In this document: piece by piece, positions 38,812-47,903 of the stretch | Numbering within the stretch: position 1 is the stretch's first letter | Layout: every line of letters starts with the position of its first letter | Assembly: GCF_004114975.1 (NCBI RefSeq) | Contig: NZ_CP030051.1 | Location: 434,001 to 498,000, forward strand | Direction: 5' to 3' | Length of the DNA stretch: 64,000 nucleotides | From: Bradyrhizobium guangdongense | GTDB lineage: Bacteria > Pseudomonadota > Alphaproteobacteria > Rhizobiales > Xanthobacteraceae | Position numbers and translations under genes: made by a program | Notes under the pieces: model-generated | Told to the model about the DNA's origin: nothing | Database searches by the model: none | What the model saw: the letters and a program-made list of their open reading frames with translations, nothing else

Positions 38812-39432
38812 ATGGGGTCACAGAACGATACGGTCACCGATTCGCGGCCGTCGGAATGGTTCGAAAGCAGCGCTTCTGCGCCTGAAGAGCTCGACTTCGT
38901 CCGGCTGAATGCTGCCCGTGCCAAGGCGGCCGACGAGATGGCCGCGGCCATCGCCCGCGAGCTCAATGGCCCCCTGACCGCACTCCTGCTCTACATGGGC
39001 GAGATCAAGCATCACAGCGATCAGCTCGCGCCTGTGACCGGCGATCGCGCCTATCTGCAGCAGGTGGTCGAGAACGCACTGGCGCAGACCGAGCGCGTCT
39101 GCGGCCTGGTCAAGCAACTCGCCGGCCCGCACAAGGGTGGTCTGCCCGCGCCGTCCAAGACCGAGGACGTCGAATTGAAGACCGGGCGCGCGCTGCCGGC
39201 GCCGCGCGAAGCGGGCTCCGAGATCGCGACGCTGTCGAGCAAGCGGCTGACCAAGCGCGAGCGTGAAGTGCTGCGGCTGATCAGCGAGGGTTTTTCGAAC
39301 AAGCAGGGGGCGCTGCGGATGCAGATCAGCCCGCGCACCTTCGAGAGCCACCGGGCGGAAGCGATGCGCAAGCTCGGCGCGCGGAACACCGCGGACCTCG
39401 TCCGCGCGGCATTGCTGCATTCGATCGATTGA
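38812..39432 (+). CDS. LuxR-type regulator with histidine-less DHp-like segment
   Basis: 206 residues. The C-terminal part (145-206) is a LuxR/FixJ helix-turn-helix: LTKREREVLRLISEGFSNKQ, ISPRTFESHRAEAMRKLGA. The N-terminal part (35-104) resembles a histidine kinase dimerisation helix pair: AADEMAAAIARELNGPLTAL, then NALAQTERVCGLVKQLA. In kinases the H-box reads AHELNxPL; here R49 stands in place of His, so it cannot be phosphorylated there. No receiver and no ATPase domain exist. I read it as a dimerising transcription factor built from a dead DHp segment. The HTH is closely related to that of the FixJ-like regulator at 49388. Confidence 0.82.
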   Translation: MGSQNDTVTDSRPSEWFESSASAPEELDFVRLNAARAKAADEMAAAIARELNGPLTALLLYMGEIKHHSDQLAPVTGDRAYLQQVVENALAQTERVCGLVKQLAGPHKGGLPAPSKTEDVELKTGRALPAPREAGSEIATLSSKRLTKREREVLRLISEGFSNKQGALRMQISPRTFESHRAEAMRKLGARNTADLVRAALLHSID

Positions 39433-39472
39433 GGCCGTCGGCCGGCACCGCCGTCGCGGTGCGCGGCCGAGC

Positions 39473-39721
39473 CTAGAAATAGTCTTCGGCGAAGGGACGG
39501 GTGCGCGAAGTGGGCCGCAGAACCTTCGGCTCTTCCTTCGGCGCATTCGGGATGATCGTGATGGTCCAGCGCGGTGGGATGGTCGATTCCTGCTCCAGCA
39601 CCGAGCGGACAAAACCGGTCACCGTGGACTCGCCCGCCTTCACCGTTGCCATTCGGCCGTTGAACTGCGCGATGCGGAAGCGGCGGACCTCTTTCTGATC
39701 CGCTGTTTCATAGGTGAACAT
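39473..39721 (-). CDS. Small hypothetical protein
   Basis: 82 residues starting MFTYETADQKEVRRFRIAQF, with a very strong AGGAGGG before the ATG, so it is well translated. Predicted beta-rich: GRMATVKAGESTVTGFVRSV and RWTITIIPNAP. No membrane segment or cysteine. Family not recognised. Convergent with the LuxR-type gene and upstream of an Hpt gene region. Confidence 0.8.
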   Translation of the reverse strand: MFTYETADQKEVRRFRIAQFNGRMATVKAGESTVTGFVRSVLEQESTIPPRWTITIIPNAPKEEPKVLRPTSRTRPFAEDYF

Positions 39722-39818
39722 GGAAACCCTCCTGGTTTCCGGCGACTATCGCCACCTATGATTAGTCATCTCTAAAAATCGCAAACCGTATAAGTACGGC
39801 GGCAGTTGCGCAGGAGGG

Positions 39819-40214
39819 TCAATCCTGCGGTTCCTGAGCCTTCGCGCCGGCAAAGGCCGCCTCCATCTGCTGGAGCAGGTCGCCAAGTTCGGCGCCTTCG
39901 AGGGTGTCGGCGGTGCTCTCCAACCGCAGCGCCAGCGTTGCGAGCCTGACGTAGCCGAACGTCCTTGCCGTGCTCTTCAGCGAATGCGCCTCGCGCGCAA
40001 TCCTGGCTCGATGCTGATCGAGCGTGAGCGTGCGAAACAGCAGGAGCCGCGCGGTGGTATCGCTCCAGAACACCGCGCGTACCTCACGGGCACCGTCCTC
40101 ACCGATCTCGCGCACCAGCGCGTCGAACGCGCCAGGCTCGCGCAGCGATTCAAGTTCGCGCAGCGGAGTGGTGTCGTGCACGCCTGGCGCGGGCGCGAAT
40201 ACGGCATCGAGCAT
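39819..40214 (-). CDS. Hpt domain phosphotransfer protein
   Basis: 131 residues from ATG 40214 (MLDAVFAPAPGVHD). The Hpt motif is REAHSLKSTARTFGYVRLA with the phosphorylatable H77, followed by the usual LALRLE helix; helices before it (FDALVREIGEDGAREVRAVF) complete the four-helix bundle. It likely shuttles phosphate between a hybrid kinase such as the one at 50170 and stand-alone receivers in this region; that partner assignment is inference. The open frame upstream of 40214 is not family-like. Confidence 0.88.
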   Translation of the reverse strand: MLDAVFAPAPGVHDTTPLRELESLREPGAFDALVREIGEDGAREVRAVFWSDTTARLLLFRTLTLDQHRARIAREAHSLKSTARTFGYVRLATLALRLESTADTLEGAELGDLLQQMEAAFAGAKAQEPQD

Positions 40215-40347
40215 GGTTGTCCCGGTTCTTCTTTGCGGCTCCGGGGACGTGTACGCCTTTCCGATTGCAATTCTGGTCACGGGACGCACGGTGTTTGCGG
40301 GCAGCGTTTAGCACTTGCTTTACCATGTTCCGGCCTTGCGCGTGCTG

Positions 40348-41052
40348 TCAGGGCCCGAGCAGCCGGTCGTACTGGGCCTTGACGGTGGCGTAGCATTCGC
40401 ACGCCGTCTGGCGCAGCCCGTCCAGATTCAGAATCTGGATGTGTCCGCGGCTGTAGTGGATGAAATTGGCCTGCTGCAGGGTATTGGCGACCAGCGACAC
40501 GCTGTTGCGCCGCGCCCCGATCATCTGGGCCATCGCCTCCTGCGTCAGCAGCAGCCGGTAGTCGCCCGACCAATCATGGGTGTGCAGCAGGCAGCGCGAC
40601 AGCCGCGCCTCGACCGGATGAGCCGCGTTGCAGCCGGCGGTCTGCTGCACCTGCGCATACATCGCGAGCCCATGCCGCGTCAGCATGGTCCGCAGGGTGG
40701 AGCTCTGTTCGGCCGCGATGCGCAACCGGTCGAGGTCCATCACGGAGGCGGCGCCGGGAACCAGCACGACCGCCGTGTTCAGAGCGCATGCGTCGCCCAT
40801 GGTAGCGAGCGTCCCGAGCAGGCTGTCGCGGCCGATCATGGCGACCTGCACATGCTCACCCTTGGCGAGTTTCACGATCAGCGAGATCACGCCGCGGTGC
40901 GGGAAGTAGGCGCGCTTGAGCGTCTCGCCGGTCTCGACCAGCACCGCATCATGCGGCAGATCGACTGTGCGCAGATGTGCACGGATCAATTCATAATCGT
41001 CTGCCGACAGCGCCGACAGGAAACCATTGGATGGGCGCACCATCGTTTCCAA
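40348..41052 (-). CDS. Crp/Fnr family transcription regulator (first of two)
   Basis: 234 residues: cyclic-nucleotide-binding-like beta roll at about 20-150 (HDAVLVETGETLKRAYFPHRG, then MIGRDSLLGTLATMG) and a C-terminal winged helix at 160-225 with LTQEAMAQMIGARRNSVSLVA. It lacks the N-terminal cysteines of Fnr and the canonical cAMP pocket (RxS), so the signal is unknown. A close paralogue is encoded just upstream on the same strand (41236-41946), sharing the same motif layout. Autonomous gene with 183-base spacing. Confidence 0.9.
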   Translation of the reverse strand: METMVRPSNGFLSALSADDYELIRAHLRTVDLPHDAVLVETGETLKRAYFPHRGVISLIVKLAKGEHVQVAMIGRDSLLGTLATMGDACALNTAVVLVPGAASVMDLDRLRIAAEQSSTLRTMLTRHGLAMYAQVQQTAGCNAAHPVEARLSRCLLHTHDWSGDYRLLLTQEAMAQMIGARRNSVSLVANTLQQANFIHYSRGHIQILNLDGLRQTACECYATVKAQYDRLLGP

Positions 41053-41235
41053 AGCTGCCTCCCGTCACCTCCGCCGGTGAATGCCGCCAGCGACATGACC
41101 GTCCTCTGCCTGACTAAGTTCCATCATGTTTCCATCGGGATATATTGGCAATAGGTGCAGTGTTAACAGCGTGGTTCGACCATTGCTCCAGACCGTCCCG
41201 TGCATGCCGGCGTACTTTGCGCTGGCATGTCGATG

Positions 41236-41946
41236 TCATCCCGAGGGTGTCAACAGACGAGCATGATGGGCCTTCACGGCGGCATAGCAGCCGCAGGAGG
41301 TCGCCTCCAGCGCACGCAGATCGGTGATCTCGATCTGGCCTCGGCTGTAGCGGATGATTCCGGCAAGTTGCAGCGTATGGGCCACCAGTGAAATGGCGTT
41401 GCGTCGGACGCCCATCATCTGAGCCAGAGCCTCCTGTGTCAGCGGTAGAATGTCACTGTCGGACAGATCTCGGGCCCGCAGCAGCCAGCGCGCCAGGCGC
41501 GCCTCGACCGGGTGTAGCGTGTTGCAGACCAGGGATTGCTGGGCATGTGCGAACAGCGCCTGCTCATGCCGGATCATCAGGGAACGGAACGGTGCACTGG
41601 CGGCAGCTATGGCTCGAAACGCGGGAACTTCAAGCGCGGAAGCGGTTCCGGGGAAGAGGACGACGGCATCTGACGCCGCGATCCCGTCTGCAAGCGCCGC
41701 TCCGCCGCCGATGAGGCCGTCGCGGCCGAGCATCGCCACCTCGATCATCTGTCCCTCGGACAGGCTTACCGTGATCGAAACGGCACCATCGTGCGGGAAG
41801 TGGACGTATCGCAGCGCCGCGCCAGTTTCACCCAAGACAGTCTCTCTGACCAACTCGATCGCGACGAGATGAGGACGCATCAGATCGAAGTCTGCAGCGT
41901 CGAGCATCTGCACCAATCGGTTGGGAGGCCGGCCGCTTGCGGTCAT
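41236..41946 (-). CDS. Crp/Fnr family transcription regulator (second of two)
   Basis: 236 residues if started at ATG 41946 (MTASGRPPNRLVQMLDAADF), where it aligns with the start of its neighbour paralogue; ATG 41982 would add 12 residues. Beta roll with ALRYVHFPHDGAVSITV and MLGRDGLIGGGAAL, recognition helix in LTQEALAQMMGVRRNAISLVA. No Fnr-type cysteines at the N-terminus. HPVEARLARWLL and RYSRGQIEITDLRALE are shared with the downstream paralogue, so the two arose by an old tandem duplication. Confidence 0.88.
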   Translation of the reverse strand: MTASGRPPNRLVQMLDAADFDLMRPHLVAIELVRETVLGETGAALRYVHFPHDGAVSITVSLSEGQMIEVAMLGRDGLIGGGAALADGIAASDAVVLFPGTASALEVPAFRAIAAASAPFRSLMIRHEQALFAHAQQSLVCNTLHPVEARLARWLLRARDLSDSDILPLTQEALAQMMGVRRNAISLVAHTLQLAGIIRYSRGQIEITDLRALEATSCGCYAAVKAHHARLLTPSG

Positions 41947-42385
41947 GCGGAACCAATCCAGCGTGCGTCGCGCGTTCGACATCCAGTTGCGCGGCAGCAC
42001 AAACCTATTGTAATGGTTGTGGCGCTGTCCATATACCCGCTGGAGGGCAGACAGCCCGGCGGATTTGCGGCGGAAATAAGAGCAGCGCTTGATTCGCGCG
42101 CAGGCCCGGCGAGACAGGATTGCGTTGCGACCCGGGAAAGTGTGGCAGGGGACCTCATGATCTGGAAGCGGGCACCCAATGGCAGAGCTTGCATCCGCCC
42201 TTCCATTGGAGGTTCTCCGGTCCAAGCCGCCGCGCTCGGTAGCCGAGTTCCTTCAGCCGTCAGCTATTGTTTCGCGCAATTGCGAGGCCCGGCTGCAGAA
42301 ATTGCGCGCATGCCGTTGGCATGTCGTGCCCGATCGACCACGCAGGTGGTCATCACGATTTCGATGCAAGCGAGAGGAGAAAGGT
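41947..42385. promoter_or_regulatory. Divergent region between Crp/Fnr and response regulator genes
   Basis: About 440 bases. Open frames run through it on both strands as extensions of the flanking genes but show no family similarity. It probably holds the promoters of both neighbours. A strong purine-rich ribosome site, GAGAGGAGAAAGG, lies at 42372-42384 before the GTG of the response regulator. Confidence 0.45.
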
Positions 42386-42853
42386 GTGCGCAACGCTTCA
42401 ATTATTGAATCGCCGAAGCGGGACATTCAAACGACGACAGAAAGTCTGCGCCATATTCTCGTTGTCGACGACGACCCGATGGTGTCCATGGCCATCGAGA
42501 TCTATCTCCAGCGAAACAATTTCCGGGTGACGATTGCCGACGGCGGTGAGGGAGGACTGCGAGCTCTCGAGCACGGGCAGTTCGACCTGATGATCATCGA
42601 CATCTTCATGCCGCATATGCGCGGGTTCGAATCGATCCGGCTCTTTCACGACCGCGCGCCCGCCACTCCGCTGATCGCAATGTCGGGCTATGCCTTCGCA
42701 GATATGAATTCGCCTGCGCCCGACTTTCTAAGGATGGCGCTGGAGCTCGGCGCTACGCGTTGCCTGCGCAAGCCGTTCACGCCGAATGCGCTGCTGGCCG
42801 CCATCAGGGACTGTCTCGCCGAACATCATGCCGCTGCCGTGCGGCTGGGTTAG
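42386..42853 (+). CDS. Stand-alone response regulator
   Basis: 155 residues, receiver domain only: acidic pocket in HILVVDDDPMVSMA, phospho-acceptor D72 in LMIIDIFMPHMRG, Ser/Thr in IAMSGYA and Lys129 in CLRKPF. The start is GTG 42386 behind GAGGAG; an open frame from 42179 is not family-like. It shares FDLxxxDIFMP and the unusual PDFLxMAxxLGA segment before the Lys with the regulator at 53756, so these two are paralogues. No output domain, so it acts through protein contacts or as a phosphate sink. Confidence 0.9.
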   Translation: MRNASIIESPKRDIQTTTESLRHILVVDDDPMVSMAIEIYLQRNNFRVTIADGGEGGLRALEHGQFDLMIIDIFMPHMRGFESIRLFHDRAPATPLIAMSGYAFADMNSPAPDFLRMALELGATRCLRKPFTPNALLAAIRDCLAEHHAAAVRLG

Positions 42854-43271
42854 CGCGTTATCGTTCGCGATGCTCCTGGAGTAAGAGTCCGTTTACCGTG
42901 AACGCGGATTTTACCGAGGCCATCGGCACTTCGACGCAAAGGTCGCGCGCGCGATTCCGATCGCGTTTGATTTGGTTCAATTCCAGTCGGCCTCGCATAT
43001 CCGCCCATGTCGGCAGGATCTTTTTGCGCCGCTGGTGACGCTGTTATCCGCGCGTTTACCCGTCGCGTCTCCGGACTGATCTCGCGAGCCGGACGTGCCG
43101 AAAACCGCTGTCCCGCGCCCGCGAACGGCAAACTTCGCTTCAATATCCGTATTAGCACGGAGGATGAAATTAACGCGACCGTGAAATGGGTTGTCTAACG
43201 ATCTAGGAGCGGACTTCCGCCGATCCAAAGGCGGCGCAGGCACCGAGGTCCAGCTCAGTAAGGCGTAGCTC
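42854..43271. promoter_or_regulatory. Intergenic region upstream of cheA
   Basis: About 420 bases with no supportable gene; short frames only. It should hold the promoter of the che operon. TAAGG at 43258-43262 is the probable ribosome site of cheA. Confidence 0.45.
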
Positions 43272-46079
43272 ATGGATGATCTGTTGCGGGAGTTTCTGAC
43301 GGAGACCAGCGAGAGCCTGGACACCGTTGACAATCAGCTGGTGAAGTTCGAGCAGGAGCCGAACAACGCCAAGATCCTGGATAACATCTTCCGCCTGGTC
43401 CACACCATCAAGGGGACGTGCGGCTTCCTCGGGTTGCCGCGGCTCGAAGCGCTGGCGCATGCCGGCGAGACGTTGATGGGCAAATTCCGCGACGGCATGC
43501 CGGTGACCGGCCAGGCCGTGACGGTGATCCTGTCCTCGATCGACCGCATCAAGGAGATATTGGCTGGGCTCGAGGCGACCGAAGCCGAGCCGGAGGGCAA
43601 CGACCGCGATCTCATCGACAAGCTGGAAGCGATGGTCGAGCAGGGCATGGCGGCCATGGCCGCAGGGAGTGCTGCTCCCATTGCCGAAGCGCCGCCGCTG
43701 GTGCCGGAAGCGCCTGTTGCCGCACCTGCAGCTCCCGCCAAGGAGATGACCACGGGGACGCTGATCGAGCAGACGCTGGAGCGTCCGTTGCGTCCGGGCG
43801 AAGTCTCGCTCGACGAGCTCGAGCGCGCCTTCCGCGAGACCGCGATCGAGGCGCCCGCGCCCGTCGCCCAAGCCGAAGTGAAGGCCGAGCCCGCGCCGGC
43901 GGCTGAAGCGCCGAAGGAAGCCAGCAAGGAAGTCGCCAAGGAATCGACAAAGGCGCCCAAGGAGAAGGCCGCGCCGAAGAAGTCGATGGCCGACGAAGGG
44001 GCCGGTGAAGGCGCCAGCATCGCCAACCAGTCGATCCGCGTCAACGTGGATACGCTGGAGCACCTGATGACCATGGTCTCCGAGCTGGTGCTGACCCGCA
44101 ACCAGCTGCTGGAGATCTCGAGGCGCAACGAGGACACCGAGTTCAAGGTGCCGCTGCAGCGCCTCTCCAACGTCACCGCCGAGCTGCAGGAAGGCGTCAT
44201 GAAGACGCGCATGCAGCCGATCGGCAATGCCTGGCAGAAGCTGCCCCGCATCGTCCGCGATCTGTCGAGCGAACTCGGCAAGCAGATCGAACTGGAGATG
44301 CACGGCGCCGACACCGAGCTCGACCGCCAGGTGCTCGACCTGATCAAGGACCCGCTCACCCACATGGTGCGCAACTCCGCCGATCACGGCCTGGAGACCC
44401 CCGCCGAGCGCTTAGCTAGCGGCAAGGGCGAGCAGGGCACCATCCGCCTGTCCGCCTATCACGAGGGCGGCCACATCATCATCTGCATCGCCGACAACGG
44501 CAGAGGCCTCAACACCGAGAAGATCAAGGCCAAGGCGATCTCGAGCGGTCTCGTCACCGAGGCCGAGCTCGAGAAGATGAGCGAAGCCCAGATCCACAAG
44601 TTCATCTTCGCGCCGGGCTTCTCGACCGCGGCTGCCATCACCTCGGTCTCCGGCCGCGGCGTCGGCATGGACGTGGTCCGCACCAATATCGACCAGATCG
44701 GCGGCACCATCGACATCAAGTCAGTGGCCGGCGAGGGCTCCTCCGTCACCATCAAGATCCCGCTGACGCTGGCGATCGTCTCGGCGCTGATCGTGGAAGC
44801 TGCCGGTGACCGCTTCGCGATTCCCCAGCTCTCGGTGATCGAGCTGGTCCGTGCCCGTGCCAACTCCGAGCACCGCATCGAGCGCATCAAGGATACCGCG
44901 GTGCTTCGGTTGCGCAACAAGCTGCTGCCGTTGATCCATCTGAAGAAGCTGCTCAAGATCGACGACGGCGCGGCATCCGATCCCGAGAACGGCTTCATCG
45001 TGGTGACGCAGGTCGGCAGCCAGACCTTCGGCATCGTCGTCGACGGCGTGTTCCACACCGAGGAAATCGTGGTCAAGCCGATGTCGACCAAGCTCCGTCA
45101 CATCGACATGTTCTCCGGCAACACCATCCTGGGCGACGGCGCCGTGATCATGATCATCGACCCCAACGGCATTGCCAAAGCGCTCGGCGCCGCCGGCTCC
45201 TCGGCCCATGACATGGCCGACGACAATGCCGCGCACCACATCGGCTCGGGCGAGCAGACCACCTCGCTCTTGGTGTTCCGCGCCGGCTCGGCCCAGCCCA
45301 AGGCAGTCCCGCTCGGCCTCGTCACGCGCCTGGAAGAGCTCCCGGCCGACAAGATCGAGTTCTCGAACGGCCGCTACATGGTGCAGTACCGCGAGCAGCT
45401 GATGCCGCTGGTCGCCATGGAAGGCGTCACCATCGCCAGCCAGGGCGCCCAGCCGATCCTGGTGTTCGCCGACGACGGCCGCTCCATGGGCCTCGTCGTC
45501 GACGAGATCATCGACATCGTCGAGGAGCGCCTCAACATCGAGGTCGGCGGCTCGGCTTCCGGCATCCTCGGCTCGGCCGTGATCAAGGGCCAGGCCACCG
45601 AAGTGATCGACGTCGGCCACTTCCTGCCGATGGCGTTCGCCGACTGGTTCACCCGCAAGGAGATGAAGCCGTCGATGCACTCGCAGTCGGTGCTGCTGGT
45701 CGACGACTCGGCCTTCTTCCGCAACATGCTGGCCCCGGTGCTGAAAGCGGCCGGCTATCGCGTCCGCACCGCGCCGACCGCGCAGGAGGGCCTCGCCGCC
45801 CTGCGCGCGCAGAACTTCGACGTGGTGCTGACCGACATCGAGATGCCCGACATGAACGGGTTCGAGTTCGCCGAAACCATCCGCTCGGACAGCAATCTGG
45901 GCTCGATGCCGATCATCGGCCTCTCGGCGCTGGTGTCGCCGGCGGCGATCGAGCGCGGCCGTCAGGCCGGCTTCCACGACTACGTCGCCAAGTTCGACCG
46001 TCCCGGTCTGATCGCGGCCCTGAAGGAGCAGACCGCGGGCGCCGCCGGCGCCTCCGAGCTGAGCCGCGCGGCAGCCTGA
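43272..46079 (+). CDS. cheA: Chemotaxis hybrid histidine kinase CheA with C-terminal receiver
   Basis: 935 residues. Order: Hpt domain with H44 (RLVHTIKGTCGFLG); Ala/Glu/Lys-rich linker to about 240; dimerisation domain (IRVNVDTLEHLMTMVSELV); ATPase with HMVRNSADHGLE, IADNGRGL, FAPGFSTA and GRGVGMDVVRTNI; CheW-like domain (RFAIPQLSVIELV); a second CheW-like region (about 680-790, PLGLVTRLEELPADKIE); and a receiver (VLLVDDSAFFRNML, acceptor in VVLTDIEMPDMNG). The two CheW-like units plus a fused receiver are typical of alternative chemotaxis clusters rather than the E. coli type. First gene of an operon with cheW 13 bases downstream. Confidence 0.95.
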   Translation: MDDLLREFLTETSESLDTVDNQLVKFEQEPNNAKILDNIFRLVHTIKGTCGFLGLPRLEALAHAGETLMGKFRDGMPVTGQAVTVILSSIDRIKEILAGLEATEAEPEGNDRDLIDKLEAMVEQGMAAMAAGSAAPIAEAPPLVPEAPVAAPAAPAKEMTTGTLIEQTLERPLRPGEVSLDELERAFRETAIEAPAPVAQAEVKAEPAPAAEAPKEASKEVAKESTKAPKEKAAPKKSMADEGAGEGASIANQSIRVNVDTLEHLMTMVSELVLTRNQLLEISRRNEDTEFKVPLQRLSNVTAELQEGVMKTRMQPIGNAWQKLPRIVRDLSSELGKQIELEMHGADTELDRQVLDLIKDPLTHMVRNSADHGLETPAERLASGKGEQGTIRLSAYHEGGHIIICIADNGRGLNTEKIKAKAISSGLVTEAELEKMSEAQIHKFIFAPGFSTAAAITSVSGRGVGMDVVRTNIDQIGGTIDIKSVAGEGSSVTIKIPLTLAIVSALIVEAAGDRFAIPQLSVIELVRARANSEHRIERIKDTAVLRLRNKLLPLIHLKKLLKIDDGAASDPENGFIVVTQVGSQTFGIVVDGVFHTEEIVVKPMSTKLRHIDMFSGNTILGDGAVIMIIDPNGIAKALGAAGSSAHDMADDNAAHHIGSGEQTTSLLVFRAGSAQPKAVPLGLVTRLEELPADKIEFSNGRYMVQYREQLMPLVAMEGVTIASQGAQPILVFADDGRSMGLVVDEIIDIVEERLNIEVGGSASGILGSAVIKGQATEVIDVGHFLPMAFADWFTRKEMKPSMHSQSVLLVDDSAFFRNMLAPVLKAAGYRVRTAPTAQEGLAALRAQNFDVVLTDIEMPDMNGFEFAETIRSDSNLGSMPIIGLSALVSPAAIERGRQAGFHDYVAKFDRPGLIAALKEQTAGAAGASELSRAAA

Positions 46080-46092
46080 GGAGAGACCTGAG

Positions 46093-46569
46093 ATGAGCAA
46101 CAAGAAGACCCAATCCACCGAAGGCGCCATGGTCGAATACGTCACCGCGATGATCGGCGGCCAGCTGTTCGGCCTGCCGATCTCCCGCGTCCAGGACGTG
46201 TTCATGCCCGAGCGCGTCACCCGCGTTCCCCTGGCCTCGCGCGAGATCTCGGGCGTCCTGAACCTGCGCGGCCGCATCGTCACCGTGGTCGACATGCGCG
46301 CCCGTCTCGGCCTGCCCAGGGACGAGGATGGCAAGACCCCGATGGCGGTCGGCGTCGACCTGCGCGGCGAATCCTACGGCCTCCTGATCGACCAGATCGG
46401 CGAGGTGCTGCGCCTGCCCGAGGACAGCAAGGAGGACAACCCCGTCAACCTCGACCCCCGCATGGCAAAGCTCGCCGGCGGCGTCCACCGCCTCGACGGA
46501 CAGCTCATGGTCGTCCTCGACGTCGATCGCGTCCTCGAGCTCAAGAACGAAGTGCAAATGGCTGCCTGA
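46093..46569 (+). CDS. cheW: Chemotaxis coupling protein CheW
   Basis: 158 residues linking receptors to CheA. Features: EYVTAMIGGQLFGLPISRVQ, LRGRIVTVVDMRARLGLP and GLLIDQIGEVLRLPED, all standard CheW. GGAGAG lies 8 bases before the ATG, 13 bases after the cheA stop. No receptor gene is present in the window, so the receptors it serves lie elsewhere. Confidence 0.95.
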   Translation: MSNKKTQSTEGAMVEYVTAMIGGQLFGLPISRVQDVFMPERVTRVPLASREISGVLNLRGRIVTVVDMRARLGLPRDEDGKTPMAVGVDLRGESYGLLIDQIGEVLRLPEDSKEDNPVNLDPRMAKLAGGVHRLDGQLMVVLDVDRVLELKNEVQMAA

Positions 46570-46604
46570 ACGGAAACAAAAGACATTCAATGCCGGAGAG
46601 CAAA

Positions 46605-46991
46605 ATGAAGACGTGTTTGGTGGTTGACGATTCCAGCATCGTTCGCAAGGTCGCGCGCCGCATCGTCGAATCGCTGGGCTTTCAAGTCATCGAAGCGGAA
46701 GACGGCGTCGAGGCGCTGGTCCATTGCAAGAAGGCCATGCCGGAAGCGATCCTGCTGGACTGGAATATGCCCGTCATGGACGGCTTCCAGTTTCTGGGCA
46801 CGCTGCGCCGCATGCCCGGTGGCGACGAGCCCAAGGTGGTGTTCTGCACCACAGAGACCGGCATCGACCACATTACCAAGGCGATGGGCGGCGGGGCCAA
46901 CGAATATATCATGAAGCCGTTCGACAAGGACATCGTGATGGCGAAATTTCAGGAAGTCGGGCTGGTCGAGCGCGAAGAAACAGCTGCCTGA
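46605..46991 (+). CDS. cheY: Chemotaxis response regulator CheY
   Basis: Single receiver domain, 128 residues: CLVVDDSSIVRKVARRI, phospho-acceptor D52 in ILLDWNMPVMDG, Thr in FCTTETG, Lys104 in YIMKPF. The ATG at 46605 is chosen because GGAGAG is well placed before it; ATG 46590 would add five residues and overlap that site. Phospho-CheY would act on the flagellar motor or another output of this cluster. Confidence 0.94.
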   Translation: MKTCLVVDDSSIVRKVARRIVESLGFQVIEAEDGVEALVHCKKAMPEAILLDWNMPVMDGFQFLGTLRRMPGGDEPKVVFCTTETGIDHITKAMGGGANEYIMKPFDKDIVMAKFQEVGLVEREETAA

Positions 46992-47025
46992 AAATACACC
47001 TGTCAGTAGCGTCAAGAGGTATCCT

Positions 47026-47901
47026 GTGAACGCGCCCGACTACGAGTACCTGCGTAAGTTGCTGAAAGAGCGCTCCGGTCTCGACCTGTCCGCCGACAAG
47101 CAATATCTGATCGAAAGCCGCCTGCTGCCGCTGGCACGCAAGGCTGGGCTCGCCGGCATTCCCGAGCTCGTGCAGAAGCTGCAAAGCGGTTCGAGTGCGC
47201 TGATCACCAGTGTCGTCGAAGCCATGACCACGAACGAGACCTTCTTCTTCCGTGACAAGGTCCCGTTTGATCATTTCCGCGATACCATCATGCCTGAGAT
47301 CCTCAAGGCTCGTGCTGCCAAACGCAGCGTGCGGATCTGGTGCGCCGCAGGCTCGACCGGACAGGAGCCCTATTCGCTGGCGATGACCTTGAAGGAGATG
47401 GGCGCGGCGCTGACCGGCTGGCGGGTCGAGATCATCGCGACCGACCTTTCGCAGGAAGTGCTGGAGAAGGCCAAGTCCGGCGTCTACAGCCAGTTCGAGG
47501 TGCAGCGCGGGCTGCCGATTCAGCACCTGGTGAAATACTTCAAGCCGAACGGCGAAACCTGGCAGATCAATCCCGAACTGCGGGCGATGGTCCAGCACCG
47601 GCAGCTCAACCTGCTGCAGGATTTCTCCCATCTCGGAACGTTCGACGTCATCTTCTGCCGCAACGTGCTGATCTATTTCGATCAGGAGACCAAGATCAAC
47701 ATCTTCAACCGCCTGGCTCGCCAGATCGAGCCCGACGGCTTCCTGGTGCTCGGCGCGGCGGAGACCGTGGTCGGACTGACCGACACGTTCAAGCCAATTG
47801 CGGATCGCCGCGGCCTCTACAAGCCGAACGATCCGCGTGCAGCATTGGCCAAGCCCGCCGCTGAAACTGCGGCGCCGCGCATGGCGATGGCAGGACGATA
47901 G
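47026..47901 (+). CDS. cheR: Chemotaxis protein methyltransferase CheR
   Basis: 291 residues; methylates glutamates of chemoreceptors using S-adenosylmethionine. The N-terminal helical domain (YEYLRKLLKERSGLDLSADK) precedes the methyltransferase fold: TTNETFFFRDKVPFDHFRD, IWCAAGSTGQEPYSLAM (SAM-binding), IIATDLSQEVLEKAKSG and VIFCRNVLIYFDQETK. Start is a GTG at 47026 with AGAGG upstream. No cheB follows, which is unusual for a cluster with cheR. Confidence 0.95.
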   Translation: MNAPDYEYLRKLLKERSGLDLSADKQYLIESRLLPLARKAGLAGIPELVQKLQSGSSALITSVVEAMTTNETFFFRDKVPFDHFRDTIMPEILKARAAKRSVRIWCAAGSTGQEPYSLAMTLKEMGAALTGWRVEIIATDLSQEVLEKAKSGVYSQFEVQRGLPIQHLVKYFKPNGETWQINPELRAMVQHRQLNLLQDFSHLGTFDVIFCRNVLIYFDQETKINIFNRLARQIEPDGFLVLGAAETVVGLTDTFKPIADRRGLYKPNDPRAALAKPAAETAAPRMAMAGR

Positions 47902-47903
47902 AC

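Noticed and set aside
43203..44387. Minus-strand open frames opposite cheA
   Set aside because: cheA motifs are complete on the plus strand; the opposite frames are compositional shadows.
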